Origin: SAR202 cluster bacterium
GTDB taxonomy: Bacteria; Chloroflexota; Dehalococcoidia; Lucifugimonadales; UBA826
DNA: 33,707 nucleotides
Assembly: GCA_009392815.1 (NCBI GenBank)
Contig: VFFS01000038.1
Span: 1 to 33,707, forward strand
Reading direction: 5' to 3'
Of this stretch, positions 16,488-23,671 are shown piece after piece. The notes under the pieces are model-generated. The model was not told the DNA's origin. It was given only the letters and a program-made list of their open reading frames with translations, and made no database searches. Position numbers and translations under genes: made by a program. Position 1 is the stretch's first letter. The number at the start of each line of letters is the position of its first letter.

Positions 16488-17727
16488 ATTTTATCAAGTC
16501 TGAAACTTCCTTTCCGGATTTATAACCATCTTCATGAAATCCATACCCTGTGTATGCTCCGCAGAATTTTATTCTTCCTGATTTGTTGAGCATGGGAATA
16601 ATTTTTGATTTTGATTGCTCCGTATGTGACAGAACAGGATGGGTAAAACTTGTTTCATACAGAATGTTAGATGGATTCGGAGGTTCTTCAGGACTTACAG
16701 TGACTAGAAATTTTGTGTTTGATTCTATGGATTGGAGTAAATTCATGTTGTAGGTCGTATAGGTGTGGTCGGTGGAGTTGCTGGTTTCTGTTCTTATTAC
16801 ATTCCATGAAGCCCACATCTTTTTATCAATTGGCATAAACGATAAGTCGGTGTGGAGATATATTTTATTTGGAGAATATCTAACTGACCTTAATATACTG
16901 GACTTTTGGTTCGATAGGTTCTCTACAATATTTAAAGCTTGGTCGGCGTGAGTCGCTATGACGGCGTAATCATAATTTGCTGAAATTCCTTTTTTTGTCA
17001 TTACACACACACTATTTTTTGTTTCTGTGACTTTTGTGACTTCTTCTCCTGTTTTTATTAAGCCTTGAAAATAATTTTCAAAGGCATTCAGGTATGTAAC
17101 ACTTCCTTCTTTAATGGAGTACCATATCGGTCGATTCGTAAGTTGAAGAAGGCCGTGGTTATCAAAAAAAGTTGCGTATGTGCTAACAGGTATTTTTTCT
17201 ACCTCAGTTTTGTCACAGGACCATATGGCTGAGGTAATTGGTTTGAAGTAGTTTTCGATTACTTCCTTAGGACATCCCGACTCTCTTAGAAAGTCAATTA
17301 CGGAATAATCTTCATCTAAAGACGACAGGTGTATTTGTCTGAGCTTCCTAGAATATTTATATATATTGATAAGAGTTTTTAAACTATTAAAGTTCCAGCT
17401 AATCAAAGTAGAACTCAATCCCTTTAACGTTCCTGCATAGGCTATTTTCTTCGAATAGTCAGTGAAAGAAAATGACATGGAAGTTTTCTGACTCTCAACT
17501 TTCAATTCTGTTAGAAATTTTGAAAAATGAGGATAATTTCTGTCATTAAACACAATAAATCCAGTATCTACATTCCACACTAAACCTAGTTCATCCTCAA
17601 CGGATACGGTGTTAGTATGCCCCCCTATGTGAGAGCTTGACTCGTAGATAACGATTTCATGCTCCGCATCTAAATTGTATGCGGCAGAGATGCCTGAAAT
17701 GCCAGAACCTATTATCGCGACTTTCAA
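16459..17727 (-). CDS. FAD-dependent amine-oxidase-like protein (COG2907 type; possible acyl-chain desaturase)
   Basis: 422 residues. The FAD-binding motif is at the very start (VAIIGSGISGISAAYNL, GxGxxG), followed by YESSSHIGGHTNTV and DTGFIVFNDRNYPHFSKFL, both diagnostic of the COG2907 group. The C-terminal FCGAYTGYGFHEDGYKSG closes the FAD domain. In Rhodobacter a flavoprotein of the amine-oxidase type is, as I recall, the UfaD desaturase of furan fatty acid synthesis, acting on methylated acyl chains of phospholipids. The same step is possible here, since CFA-type proteins and DUF1365 are adjacent. The TTG start overlaps the stop of the preceding methyltransferase (TTGA), so translation is coupled. 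The family is certain; the reaction is inferred. Confidence 0.9.
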   Translation of the reverse strand: MKVAIIGSGISGISAAYNLDAEHEIVIYESSSHIGGHTNTVSVEDELGLVWNVDTGFIVFNDRNYPHFSKFLTELKVESQKTSMSFSFTDYSKKIAYAGTLKGLSSTLISWNFNSLKTLINIYKYSRKLRQIHLSSLDEDYSVIDFLRESGCPKEVIENYFKPITSAIWSCDKTEVEKIPVSTYATFFDNHGLLQLTNRPIWYSIKEGSVTYLNAFENYFQGLIKTGEEVTKVTETKNSVCVMTKKGISANYDYAVIATHADQALNIVENLSNQKSSILRSVRYSPNKIYLHTDLSFMPIDKKMWASWNVIRTETSNSTDHTYTTYNMNLLQSIESNTKFLVTVSPEEPPNPSNILYETSFTHPVLSHTEQSKSKIIPMLNKSGRIKFCGAYTGYGFHEDGYKSGKEVSDLIKFETSRGPSE

Positions 17728-18740
17728 TTCAGATCTGCTTTTTTGGAGAATAAATGTTGGGCTATATGCCAGTCATTACCTTCGTTGAATTTAAAAAGCT
17801 CTGAGCAAAAAATCAGAAATAGTCTGTACTTGTTTAAATAAGAATTGTCATTGTATGCCGATAGTATTTGTTTCTTGTTTTTATGGAGGTTAGAAAGCCA
17901 AAATTCTAGGCTTTTATGATAATGAATGCCCGGTATGGTCCACGTTTTATCTAATTTAAGAGGTATTTCTAGTTCTTGATAAAAATTCCTATAGGGCATC
18001 ATTCCGTCCGTAAAGAAATGTCTGGACATCCAAGAAGTATTCGTATTATCAAAAAACTGAGGGAAGTACCGATGGGAAAAGACTTGGATGAACAATATGC
18101 CTCTGTCGTTCAACCATTTATCAACTTTTCCAATAACAGTTTCAGGATTTCGTAAGTGTTCAAACATTTCAATCGATGTGATCCGATCAAAACGCTGATA
18201 TGTCTCGAAATCATTTATATCTGATTTAACTGTCTCGAGATTAACGAGATCCAAGTTCTTTGCACGGTCATCAATGAAACTTTTTTGAATACTGGAATTA
18301 GTCAAGGCTTTAATTTCGGAGTTTTTGAATTTAGTAGCCATCTTGATTGCAAGTGAGCCCCAACCTGCACCCAAATCTAGAATAGTATGACCATCATCTA
18401 TCGATGCCTTATCAATGTATTTGTTTAGTGTTTCGTTATCTGCATCATCTATTTCGTCGCAACCCATGGGCCAGTATGAGCCGCTGTATTTCATTGTTTT
18501 GCCAAGAACATGTTCAAAGAAAACTAGAGGGATCTCATAATGTTGATCGTTAGCTTCCGACATGCTTAGCGCTATAGAACCCGATAGTGATTTCTGCTTG
18601 AAGGACGTTTGTGCTTGCAAAATGTCGTCACAAGTTAATTTTTTTAAGCGTTGTTGGTATCTACGCAATCCTTGCCTTACCGCATATCTGAGGACGGAAT
18701 CAGGAAGAATTCCACTTTCAATAATTTTATCTGTCAACAT
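17724..18740 (-). CDS. CFA-synthase-like SAM-dependent protein lacking the Cys (UfaO/coclaurine-NMT-like group)
   Basis: 338 residues, shorter than classical CFA synthases. The SAM motif LDLGAGWGSLA is at 121-131, with SIEMFEHLRNPE after it. HYEIPLVFFEHVLGKTMKYS and the FIQVFSHRYFPQFF and SRHFFTDGMMP blocks place it in the branch that includes plant coclaurine N-methyltransferase-like proteins and the Rhodobacter furan-fatty-acid cluster protein. The Cys that follows the YS pair in Escherichia coli Cfa (Cys139) is Gly87 here (KYSGSYW), so it is unlikely to make cyclopropane rings. The ATG at 18740 is preceded by AGGAAG inside the end of the upstream cfa gene, 4 nt apart. Oxygen insertion or another acyl modification is possible. 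Confidence 0.87.
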   Translation of the reverse strand: MLTDKIIESGILPDSVLRYAVRQGLRRYQQRLKKLTCDDILQAQTSFKQKSLSGSIALSMSEANDQHYEIPLVFFEHVLGKTMKYSGSYWPMGCDEIDDADNETLNKYIDKASIDDGHTILDLGAGWGSLAIKMATKFKNSEIKALTNSSIQKSFIDDRAKNLDLVNLETVKSDINDFETYQRFDRITSIEMFEHLRNPETVIGKVDKWLNDRGILFIQVFSHRYFPQFFDNTNTSWMSRHFFTDGMMPYRNFYQELEIPLKLDKTWTIPGIHYHKSLEFWLSNLHKNKKQILSAYNDNSYLNKYRLFLIFCSELFKFNEGNDWHIAQHLFSKKADLN

Positions 18741-18744
18741 TCAA

Positions 18745-19938
18745 CTAACGCTTCCTATATGAAATTTGCAAAGTATTGATATGCTCGGAGCGAAAAGCTC
18801 CTTCACAGTAACTGAAGTAATAAAAGAATTTTCGGAAGTCACGTTCCTCGAATCCTAGTTGCTCAATTTTCGGCCAGTTGGATTTAAGCTTATCTCTCCA
18901 AATTGCAAGTGTTTTTGAATAGTGGTGGCCAATTTTTTCACTACGGTAAATTTCGAAACTATGTTTATTAGCTGAATCATTTAGTATTTTTGGGGAAAGT
19001 AATAGCCCTCCAGGAAAAATATATTTTTGTATGTAGTCACAATTTTTTCTATAGGTATCGTACCGATCATCCGGCACAACGATTACTTGTATTTGTAAAG
19101 AACCACCAGAATCTAGGAGAGTGGAACATTTTTTGAAGAATGTATCGACACCATTGTGTCCAACAGCCTCAAGCATTTCCACTGAAAATATATGATCAAA
19201 CTTGCCTTCTATAACTCTGTAGTCCTTATGTTTTAAGTCAATGACAGTTTGCAAGTCGTTTTCTTTAATCCTCTCATTGAATGATTCAAATTGATTCTTA
19301 GATAAAGTGACTGCGGATACATTTAAAGAGTGGATAGTTGCGGCGTTAAGTGCCAAACTGCCCCACCCACATCCAATATCAAGTATTGATTGCCCGGGCC
19401 TGGTATTGGCAGCATTAATTAGACGGTTTATTTTTGTTTGCTGAGCCACATGTAAAGAGGTCTGGTTATCTTCAAAAACTGCACAAGAATATGTCATGGA
19501 GTTGTCCAAAAAGCCCTGGAAGAAATCATTGCTCAAGTCATAGTGATCGCTAATGTTTTTTTTCGCCCTTTTTAAAGAGTTTTTTGACTTTATATATTGG
19601 GTTATTCGGGCGGCGATTTTAGCGGGTGCATATACCCCAATTGAGTTAGCTAAACCGTGGGAAGGTTGGGTGGAGAGATGTTGAAATAATTTCGGTAGAT
19701 TATCGTGATCCCATGTTCCGTTTAGGTATCCTTCAGCGAACCCGAGGTCGTATCCTGACACCAGATCCCAGAAAAATCTCCAGTCTTTTATGACAATTGG
19801 TTCAACATCATTTTTTTTACCTCTATTTAAATCATATGTTTTTCCGTCGGGAGTAATTATGCTTATGCCTGACTGGGCAAAGCTTTTTATAATTGGCTTT
19901 GACATGGCATGACCCGCTAGATTCATTAAAGAATCCAT
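18745..19938 (-). CDS. cfa: Cyclopropane-fatty-acyl-phospholipid synthase family methyltransferase
   Basis: 397 residues, close to the 382 of Escherichia coli Cfa. An N-terminal lipid-binding domain (FAEGYLNGTWD at about 67-77) is followed by ISDHYDLSNDFFQGFLD, the active-site region SMTYSCAVF with Cys152, the SAM motif LDIGCGWGSLA (186-196), VEMLEAVGH, IQKYIFPGG and HYSKTLAIWRDKL, and the YYFSYCEGAFRS end. It transfers a methylene or methyl group from SAM to the double bond of a membrane phospholipid acyl chain. Whether the product is a cyclopropane or a methyl-branched alkene (as for UfaM) cannot be told. It follows the diiron desaturase gene by 3 nt, which fits a desaturate-then-methylate order. 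Confidence 0.92.
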   Translation of the reverse strand: MDSLMNLAGHAMSKPIIKSFAQSGISIITPDGKTYDLNRGKKNDVEPIVIKDWRFFWDLVSGYDLGFAEGYLNGTWDHDNLPKLFQHLSTQPSHGLANSIGVYAPAKIAARITQYIKSKNSLKRAKKNISDHYDLSNDFFQGFLDNSMTYSCAVFEDNQTSLHVAQQTKINRLINAANTRPGQSILDIGCGWGSLALNAATIHSLNVSAVTLSKNQFESFNERIKENDLQTVIDLKHKDYRVIEGKFDHIFSVEMLEAVGHNGVDTFFKKCSTLLDSGGSLQIQVIVVPDDRYDTYRKNCDYIQKYIFPGGLLLSPKILNDSANKHSFEIYRSEKIGHHYSKTLAIWRDKLKSNWPKIEQLGFEERDFRKFFYYFSYCEGAFRSEHINTLQISYRKR

Positions 19939-19941
19939 GGC

Positions 19942-21027
19942 TCAAGATAACCCCAAAGGGCCTACTGGGGACTCTGGTTTTTTAAGAAATCCCTCAATAT
20001 CGAGTTTTGCGTACACGTATCGTTTCAACGATTTACGTAAATAAAAATGTACTTTTTCCAAAAGATTCATCGGGACCTCTTTTTCATTGGCTGTCAGTCC
20101 AAGCTGTTCCAACATAGCCTCACCAACTATTCCGTGACTAGCTGGAAAAGTGTTTAAAGCTTTTTTTACCAGCGTATTGGGCACCTGATCTATAAATTTG
20201 CGTTCACTTGCTGTTGCATATTCTATGAGTAGTTTTCCTAGATTCCTGTTGTCATCCAAAGCCATATTTAAGTTCGCAACTATTCTTCTCAGAAGTTCTA
20301 TTACTGACCCGTTCATTTTGGGTATCCACTCCTGGGTTTTACTCTCTATATCCGACACATTTGGAATGTGATTTGATGGCATCTGGAATGAAGTTGAAGC
20401 ATTTATTATCTCTGTTAAAAGTGAGGGGTCTGCTTCTAATTGCAGTGCAGTAAGGTTACGAAACTGCACCGTATGTAGAGCTTCTCTTCCTTTAACTTTG
20501 CTGATCACTTTCGATGTGTTGCTATTGGCAGGGAAAAATCCCCTTTGCAGCTCATACCAATAATCAGTTATGCATTCCTGAATCATTCCGTATGTTGTCA
20601 GAGCTATTGGATGAAATCCGGATGCATGCTTTGTCTCGTACTCCACCCCCTGCTTTGCTTCATCTATGTCCACACGTAAGTCCGTTTCATTTATGCCGAA
20701 GTCTACCAATATATTTTTGAACGGGTCAGCATGTCCATATTCGTCTGGCTCCCAGAAACCTAGTACGTAATCTTGTAACCATTGGGCACCATACATGCGT
20801 GCTCCAATTTGAAAAGTTTTTGAGTATTGATCTGTTAGTGACTCAGTTATCAATGATAGTCTGAAGCTATCAATCAAATCATCAGCGGTCATGCCACTTT
20901 GTACTATTAGATCTTCGGGTGAAAATGACTCAAACATTGATTCGAGATCTTTTGAATTTACCGTTTTGAGTTTGGGGATTTGCTCCTGAACGTAGGAATC
21001 AATAACGAGATTGGTTTTAGATTTCAT
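19942..21027 (-). CDS. Acyl-ACP-desaturase-like diiron protein
   Basis: 361 residues, helical throughout. A complete set of candidate diiron ligands is present in the spacing of soluble acyl-ACP desaturases: Glu62, Glu96 with His99 (DEYGH), Glu151, and Glu182 with His185 (EALH). The surrounding FWEPDEYGHAD and GMIQECITDYWYELQRGFF segments agree with that family (plant stearoyl-ACP desaturase, mycobacterial DesA). It probably introduces a cis double bond into an acyl chain using O2 and ferredoxin; the electron donor is not encoded here. A non-desaturase diiron oxygenase of the same fold is possible. The gene precedes cfa by 3 nt, so the alkene it makes may be the substrate of the methyltransferase. 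The ATG at 21027 has only a weak SD. Confidence 0.82.
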   Translation of the reverse strand: MKSKTNLVIDSYVQEQIPKLKTVNSKDLESMFESFSPEDLIVQSGMTADDLIDSFRLSLITESLTDQYSKTFQIGARMYGAQWLQDYVLGFWEPDEYGHADPFKNILVDFGINETDLRVDIDEAKQGVEYETKHASGFHPIALTTYGMIQECITDYWYELQRGFFPANSNTSKVISKVKGREALHTVQFRNLTALQLEADPSLLTEIINASTSFQMPSNHIPNVSDIESKTQEWIPKMNGSVIELLRRIVANLNMALDDNRNLGKLLIEYATASERKFIDQVPNTLVKKALNTFPASHGIVGEAMLEQLGLTANEKEVPMNLLEKVHFYLRKSLKRYVYAKLDIEGFLKKPESPVGPLGLS

Positions 21028-21065
21028 TTTATGAGTCGCCTGTAAACTAACTTTTTTTTAGTAAA

Positions 21066-21482
21066 TTATTTTTCTTTTGTGACCGGCCATATGTACGGCA
21101 AATTATCGGGAACATGCCACTCATACTGGGAGTAAAATTCAAAATCCTTTCGAAGAAGATTGGATCTATGAGACTCATGGAATTTTTCCCCACCTATGAA
21201 TGGAGGAACTTTGTATATTGCGCTATGTTCTGTGAGTTCCATAGTGTTATTGAAGCCACGGTCTACCCACTCTAGAATCATTGAGTTTTGGTAGGCTGCA
21301 AGAGCGTCGGGAAAGCCTTTCCACATTAGGACTGCTGGATGTGTCAGCCATCCCCCGTTTTTGCGTTCTCCTGATATTATTCGCCGAATTTGATAAGCCT
21401 CCACCCGTTGTTTTCCCAGGCGTTTGTTATCCAGGCACTTAGCCGTTTCTGTGAAATTACTATAGGGAAGAAAAGTTTGCAT
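21066..21482 (-). CDS. MSMEG_6728 family protein (pyrimidine dimer DNA glycosylase-like)
   Basis: 138 residues. The N-terminus MQTFLPYSNFTETAKCLDNK, then RLGKQRVEAYQI, GWLTHPAVLMWKG, and the C-terminal FHESHRSNLLRKDFEFY and LPYIWP blocks are those of the MSMEG_6728 family, annotated as related to the T4 endonuclease V (Pyr_excise) fold. T4 endonuclease V removes UV-induced cyclobutane dimers using its N-terminal Thr; after Met removal this protein would begin with Gln, so the chemistry may differ. It stands between the five-helix membrane protein (14 nt) and the desaturase gene (38 nt). Its place inside a lipid unit next to a light-sensor gene fits a UV-protection regulon. Confidence 0.88.
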   Translation of the reverse strand: MQTFLPYSNFTETAKCLDNKRLGKQRVEAYQIRRIISGERKNGGWLTHPAVLMWKGFPDALAAYQNSMILEWVDRGFNNTMELTEHSAIYKVPPFIGGEKFHESHRSNLLRKDFEFYSQYEWHVPDNLPYIWPVTKEK

Positions 21483-21496
21483 TTTATTACTCTTTA

Positions 21497-22033
21497 TTAC
21501 TTATGAAATAAAATCACCCATATCACCGCGTCAAAAACAAGGCAATGGAACGTTATTGATGCCAAGCCTGCTATAGCGAGATATTTTGTTACCACTCCAA
21601 TAGAATCGATATCTGCTGAGGCTGATATGTAAAGTAGAGCTAAAAGAGCCAAGGCAGTAACCCAAAGCGAAGCAATGGAAACAATCCACCAAATGGAGTT
21701 TTGAGTCTTCAAATAATAAATAGTGGATGGCATCCACAACGCTGCGGATGTTAAGAATATGGCAACCAACATCACTACAGTGTAAGATCCGAGGTTGCTG
21801 ACTTCATTAAAGTTGACTAAACCATCCCTAAACAAGCTGACATAGCAAAACAGTAGGTACCCTAGAGCTGAAAATAACATTGACACCGTGAGAATGGTGC
21901 GAAGAGCACCGTGAACTCCACCCCATAACGCTTCTCGATACTCGGAAAACGACGTTATTCCCCAATAATAACCTCCCAATACAGCTAATCCGCCGAGTAT
22001 ATTCGACAATACAAATAAGGTTTGCGTGCTCAT
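21497..22033 (-). CDS. Integral membrane protein, about five TM helices, unknown
   Basis: 178 residues. Hydrophobic segments lie at about 6-24, 45-68, 83-103, 113-137 and 148-175, with short loops; SFSEYREALWGGVHGALRT and NFNEVSNLGSY are the polar loops. No known family is recognised. It is the first gene of the long minus-strand unit: its ATG at 22033 lies about 34 nt downstream of the start point predicted from the TTGTTT/TATTAT promoter, and an AGGGG is 12 nt upstream of the ATG, which is a long spacing. The next gene follows after 14 nt. It could be a membrane sensor, transporter or quinone-type partner of the lipid enzymes; nothing in the sequence decides this. Confidence 0.78.
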   Translation of the reverse strand: MSTQTLFVLSNILGGLAVLGGYYWGITSFSEYREALWGGVHGALRTILTVSMLFSALGYLLFCYVSLFRDGLVNFNEVSNLGSYTVVMLVAIFLTSAALWMPSTIYYLKTQNSIWWIVSIASLWVTALALLALLYISASADIDSIGVVTKYLAIAGLASITFHCLVFDAVIWVILFHK

Positions 22034-22065
22034 GTTTGTTCTTAACCCCTACCAATTAATTTCAA

Positions 22066-22083
22066 CATGTACTATAATACATG
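22066..22083. promoter_or_regulatory. Operator candidate: near-perfect 18-bp dyad between divergent units
   Basis: CATGTACTATAATACATG has two perfect 6-bp arms (CATGTA/TACATG) around a 6-bp centre, with 8 of 9 base pairs symmetric. It contains the minus-strand -10 (TATTAT) and a plus-strand TATAAT. It is located in the only divergent gap next to the gene for an XRE-type DNA-binding protein, so it is the natural binding site for that protein or another dimeric repressor. No second full copy was found in this window. Binding is inference. Confidence 0.6.
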
Positions 22084-22102
22084 CAAATGGTTTCAAAAAC
22101 AA
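22074..22102 (-). promoter_or_regulatory. Sigma-70-type promoter of the nine-gene minus-strand unit
   Basis: Reading the minus strand, TTGTTT (22097-22102) and TATTAT (22074-22079) are spaced by exactly 17 bp. Transcription would begin near 22067, giving a leader of about 34 nt before the ATG at 22033. The -10 lies inside the 18-bp dyad, so a protein bound there would block RNA polymerase. Confidence 0.55.
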
Positions 22103-22119
22103 TTACTTAAATAAAATGA

Positions 22120-22197
22120 TGGCTCATAGTTGGGGCGTTTCTACCGCGGGTGCCCATAAGACTTCTATAGGTTTAATGAAGATTTAGTCATGAGCCA
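22120..22197 (+). promoter_or_regulatory. Possible structured leader of the TIGR01777 gene
   Basis: TGGCTCAT (22120-22127) and ATGAGCCA (22190-22197) are perfect 8-nt complements enclosing 62 nt. Inside, TGGG/CCCA (22131-22134/22153-22156) and CTTC/GAAG (22162-22165/22178-22181) could pair, giving a three-way-junction shape. The Shine-Dalgarno of the next gene follows immediately. An 8-bp pairing can arise by chance in a region this size, and I cannot match it to a known riboswitch. Confidence 0.25.
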
Positions 22198-22212
22198 CGG
22201 AGATAAGGAAAA

Positions 22213-23646
22213 ATGAAAATATTGATGGTTGGAGCAACAGGATTCATTGGTAAAGCAACTGTTGCTTTTCTTCAAGGGAAAAACCATGAGGTTTCAGCAT
22301 GGGTGAGAAACACGGATAAGGCTATTGATATGCTCGGTGATGGGGTTAGGCTCATATCATCTGTTAAAAATCCCAGAGATTTGAAACAGTATCTTGAGGA
22401 AACTGATGTAGTAATAAATTTAGCGGGACGCCCCCTGGCAGGAGTACGTTGGACAGATAAGAGGAAACTGGAATTTTATGAAAGTCGAGTAGTTGTCACC
22501 AATTTAATATCAGAATCTATAGCGATGTGTGAAAATCCACCCAAGATTTTCATTTCGGCTAGCGCCGTTGGAGTATATGGAAACAGCGGAGCTGCAGCTA
22601 TTGATGAAGAAAGTGCTGTCGGCCAAGATTATTTGTCTCAACTATCTGTAGAGTGGGAAATGGCTGCTAATCGGGCTACTGAATCAGGGGTTCGAGTTTG
22701 TAACATAAGGATCGGAGTTGTTTTGGGAAGGGAAGGTGGCATGTTGCAACAGTTAATTCAAAGTTTTGATTTTGGTGTTGGTAGCTATTTGGGGGACGGG
22801 AAACAGAAAGTTCCATGGATACATCTCATTGATGTTGTCAGGGCCATAAATTTTTGTATAGATAATGAGGAATTAAATGGTCCTGTTAATCTTACGGCCC
22901 CTCATGCGACTAGTGGTAAGGAATTTGCCAAAAATTTGGCTTCATTAACCAATGCATTCATCGTTATACCGATGCCTAAGTTCGTCCTGAAATTGATTTT
23001 TGGAGAGGGTGAAGTAGTTCTGACGAACAGCCAAAATCCGTTGCCGGCGAAACTTCTGGAGTCTGGATTCAGGTTTGAATATGATGTTCTTAGATCAGCT
23101 CTGGAAGCCGAAATACATCCTGAAAAAATTGTAGTTAGTAAAGCAGGACTACCTGCCGAAAGTCCCGTCCATTCTTCTAAGCCCCAATATGAACTAAAAA
23201 CTTCTGTTTCACTGAAATGTGATCATGAAAAGGCTTTCAATTTTTTCTCATCCCCTTTAAATCTTGGATTAACTACCCCCTCTTGGCTAAATTTTAAAAT
23301 TACTGACATGCCTTTGTCCGTTTCGAAAGATTGTGAAATCGCCTACGAAATTCGGCTATGGTTCTTTCCAATCAAGTGGAGGACCAAAATTCTTGAGTGG
23401 AATCCCCATGAATCCTTTATCGACATGCAAAAAGAAGGTCCATATAGGTTATGGGTTCATAGCCATTTTGTAGAATCTACCTCAAGAAATACATCGTTAA
23501 TGACAGATATAGTTCGGTACAGTGTTCCAGGAGGCTTTTTGGGTAGGCTGGCACATTACTTGTTTATAAAAAAATCGCTAACAAGAATTTTTGGTTATCG
23601 GAGAAATATGATTCGTATGAGACTTGGGTTTGTAACGAGCGATTAG
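22213..23646 (+). CDS. TIGR01777 SDR-type epimerase fused to SRPBCC domain
   Basis: 477 residues in two domains. Residues 1 to about 300 are a TIGR01777 (YfcH-like) atypical SDR: MVGATGFIGKATVAFL, VINLAGRPLAGVRWTDKRK, ISASAVGVYG, RIGVVLGREGGML and VPWIHLIDVV. Residues about 325-470 are a START/SRPBCC lipid-binding-type domain (YELKTSVSLKCDHEKAFNFF, then RTKILEWNPHESFIDMQKEG and the VPGGFLGRLAHYLF end). The same fusion occurs in other bacteria, often with photolyase or light-inducible genes. The reaction is unknown; a hydrophobic ligand is likely. The ATG at 22213 has an AAGGAAAA SD. The gene ends just before the B12-photoreceptor gene, whose SD is separate, and both are downstream of the shared divergent region. 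Confidence 0.9.
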   Translation: MKILMVGATGFIGKATVAFLQGKNHEVSAWVRNTDKAIDMLGDGVRLISSVKNPRDLKQYLEETDVVINLAGRPLAGVRWTDKRKLEFYESRVVVTNLISESIAMCENPPKIFISASAVGVYGNSGAAAIDEESAVGQDYLSQLSVEWEMAANRATESGVRVCNIRIGVVLGREGGMLQQLIQSFDFGVGSYLGDGKQKVPWIHLIDVVRAINFCIDNEELNGPVNLTAPHATSGKEFAKNLASLTNAFIVIPMPKFVLKLIFGEGEVVLTNSQNPLPAKLLESGFRFEYDVLRSALEAEIHPEKIVVSKAGLPAESPVHSSKPQYELKTSVSLKCDHEKAFNFFSSPLNLGLTTPSWLNFKITDMPLSVSKDCEIAYEIRLWFFPIKWRTKILEWNPHESFIDMQKEGPYRLWVHSHFVESTSRNTSLMTDIVRYSVPGGFLGRLAHYLFIKKSLTRIFGYRRNMIRMRLGFVTSD

Positions 23647-23656
23647 TTTGTCCAAT

Positions 23657-23662
23657 GAGGAG
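23657..23662 (+). promoter_or_regulatory. Shine-Dalgarno that sets the start of the B12/XRE gene
   Basis: GAGGAG lies 9 nt before a GTG at 23672. The frame is open back to a TTG at 23648, but that codon has no SD and its first codons would contain this site. The GTG gives a product beginning TNHLVEKLTETL, the expected first helix of the B12-binding cap. Confidence 0.7.
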
Positions 23663-23671
23663 AAATTTGCT

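Noticed and set aside
22135-22160. Resemblance of GTTTCTACC upstream of TIGR01777 to the J2/3 core of purine riboswitches
   Set aside because: The P2 and P3 helices and the loop sequences of the purine aptamer are absent; only the short string matches.
22120-22200. Cobalamin riboswitch before the B12-related genes
   Set aside because: No recognisable B12 box; GCCACGG is present but the surrounding conserved elements are not, and the region is too short for the classical aptamer.
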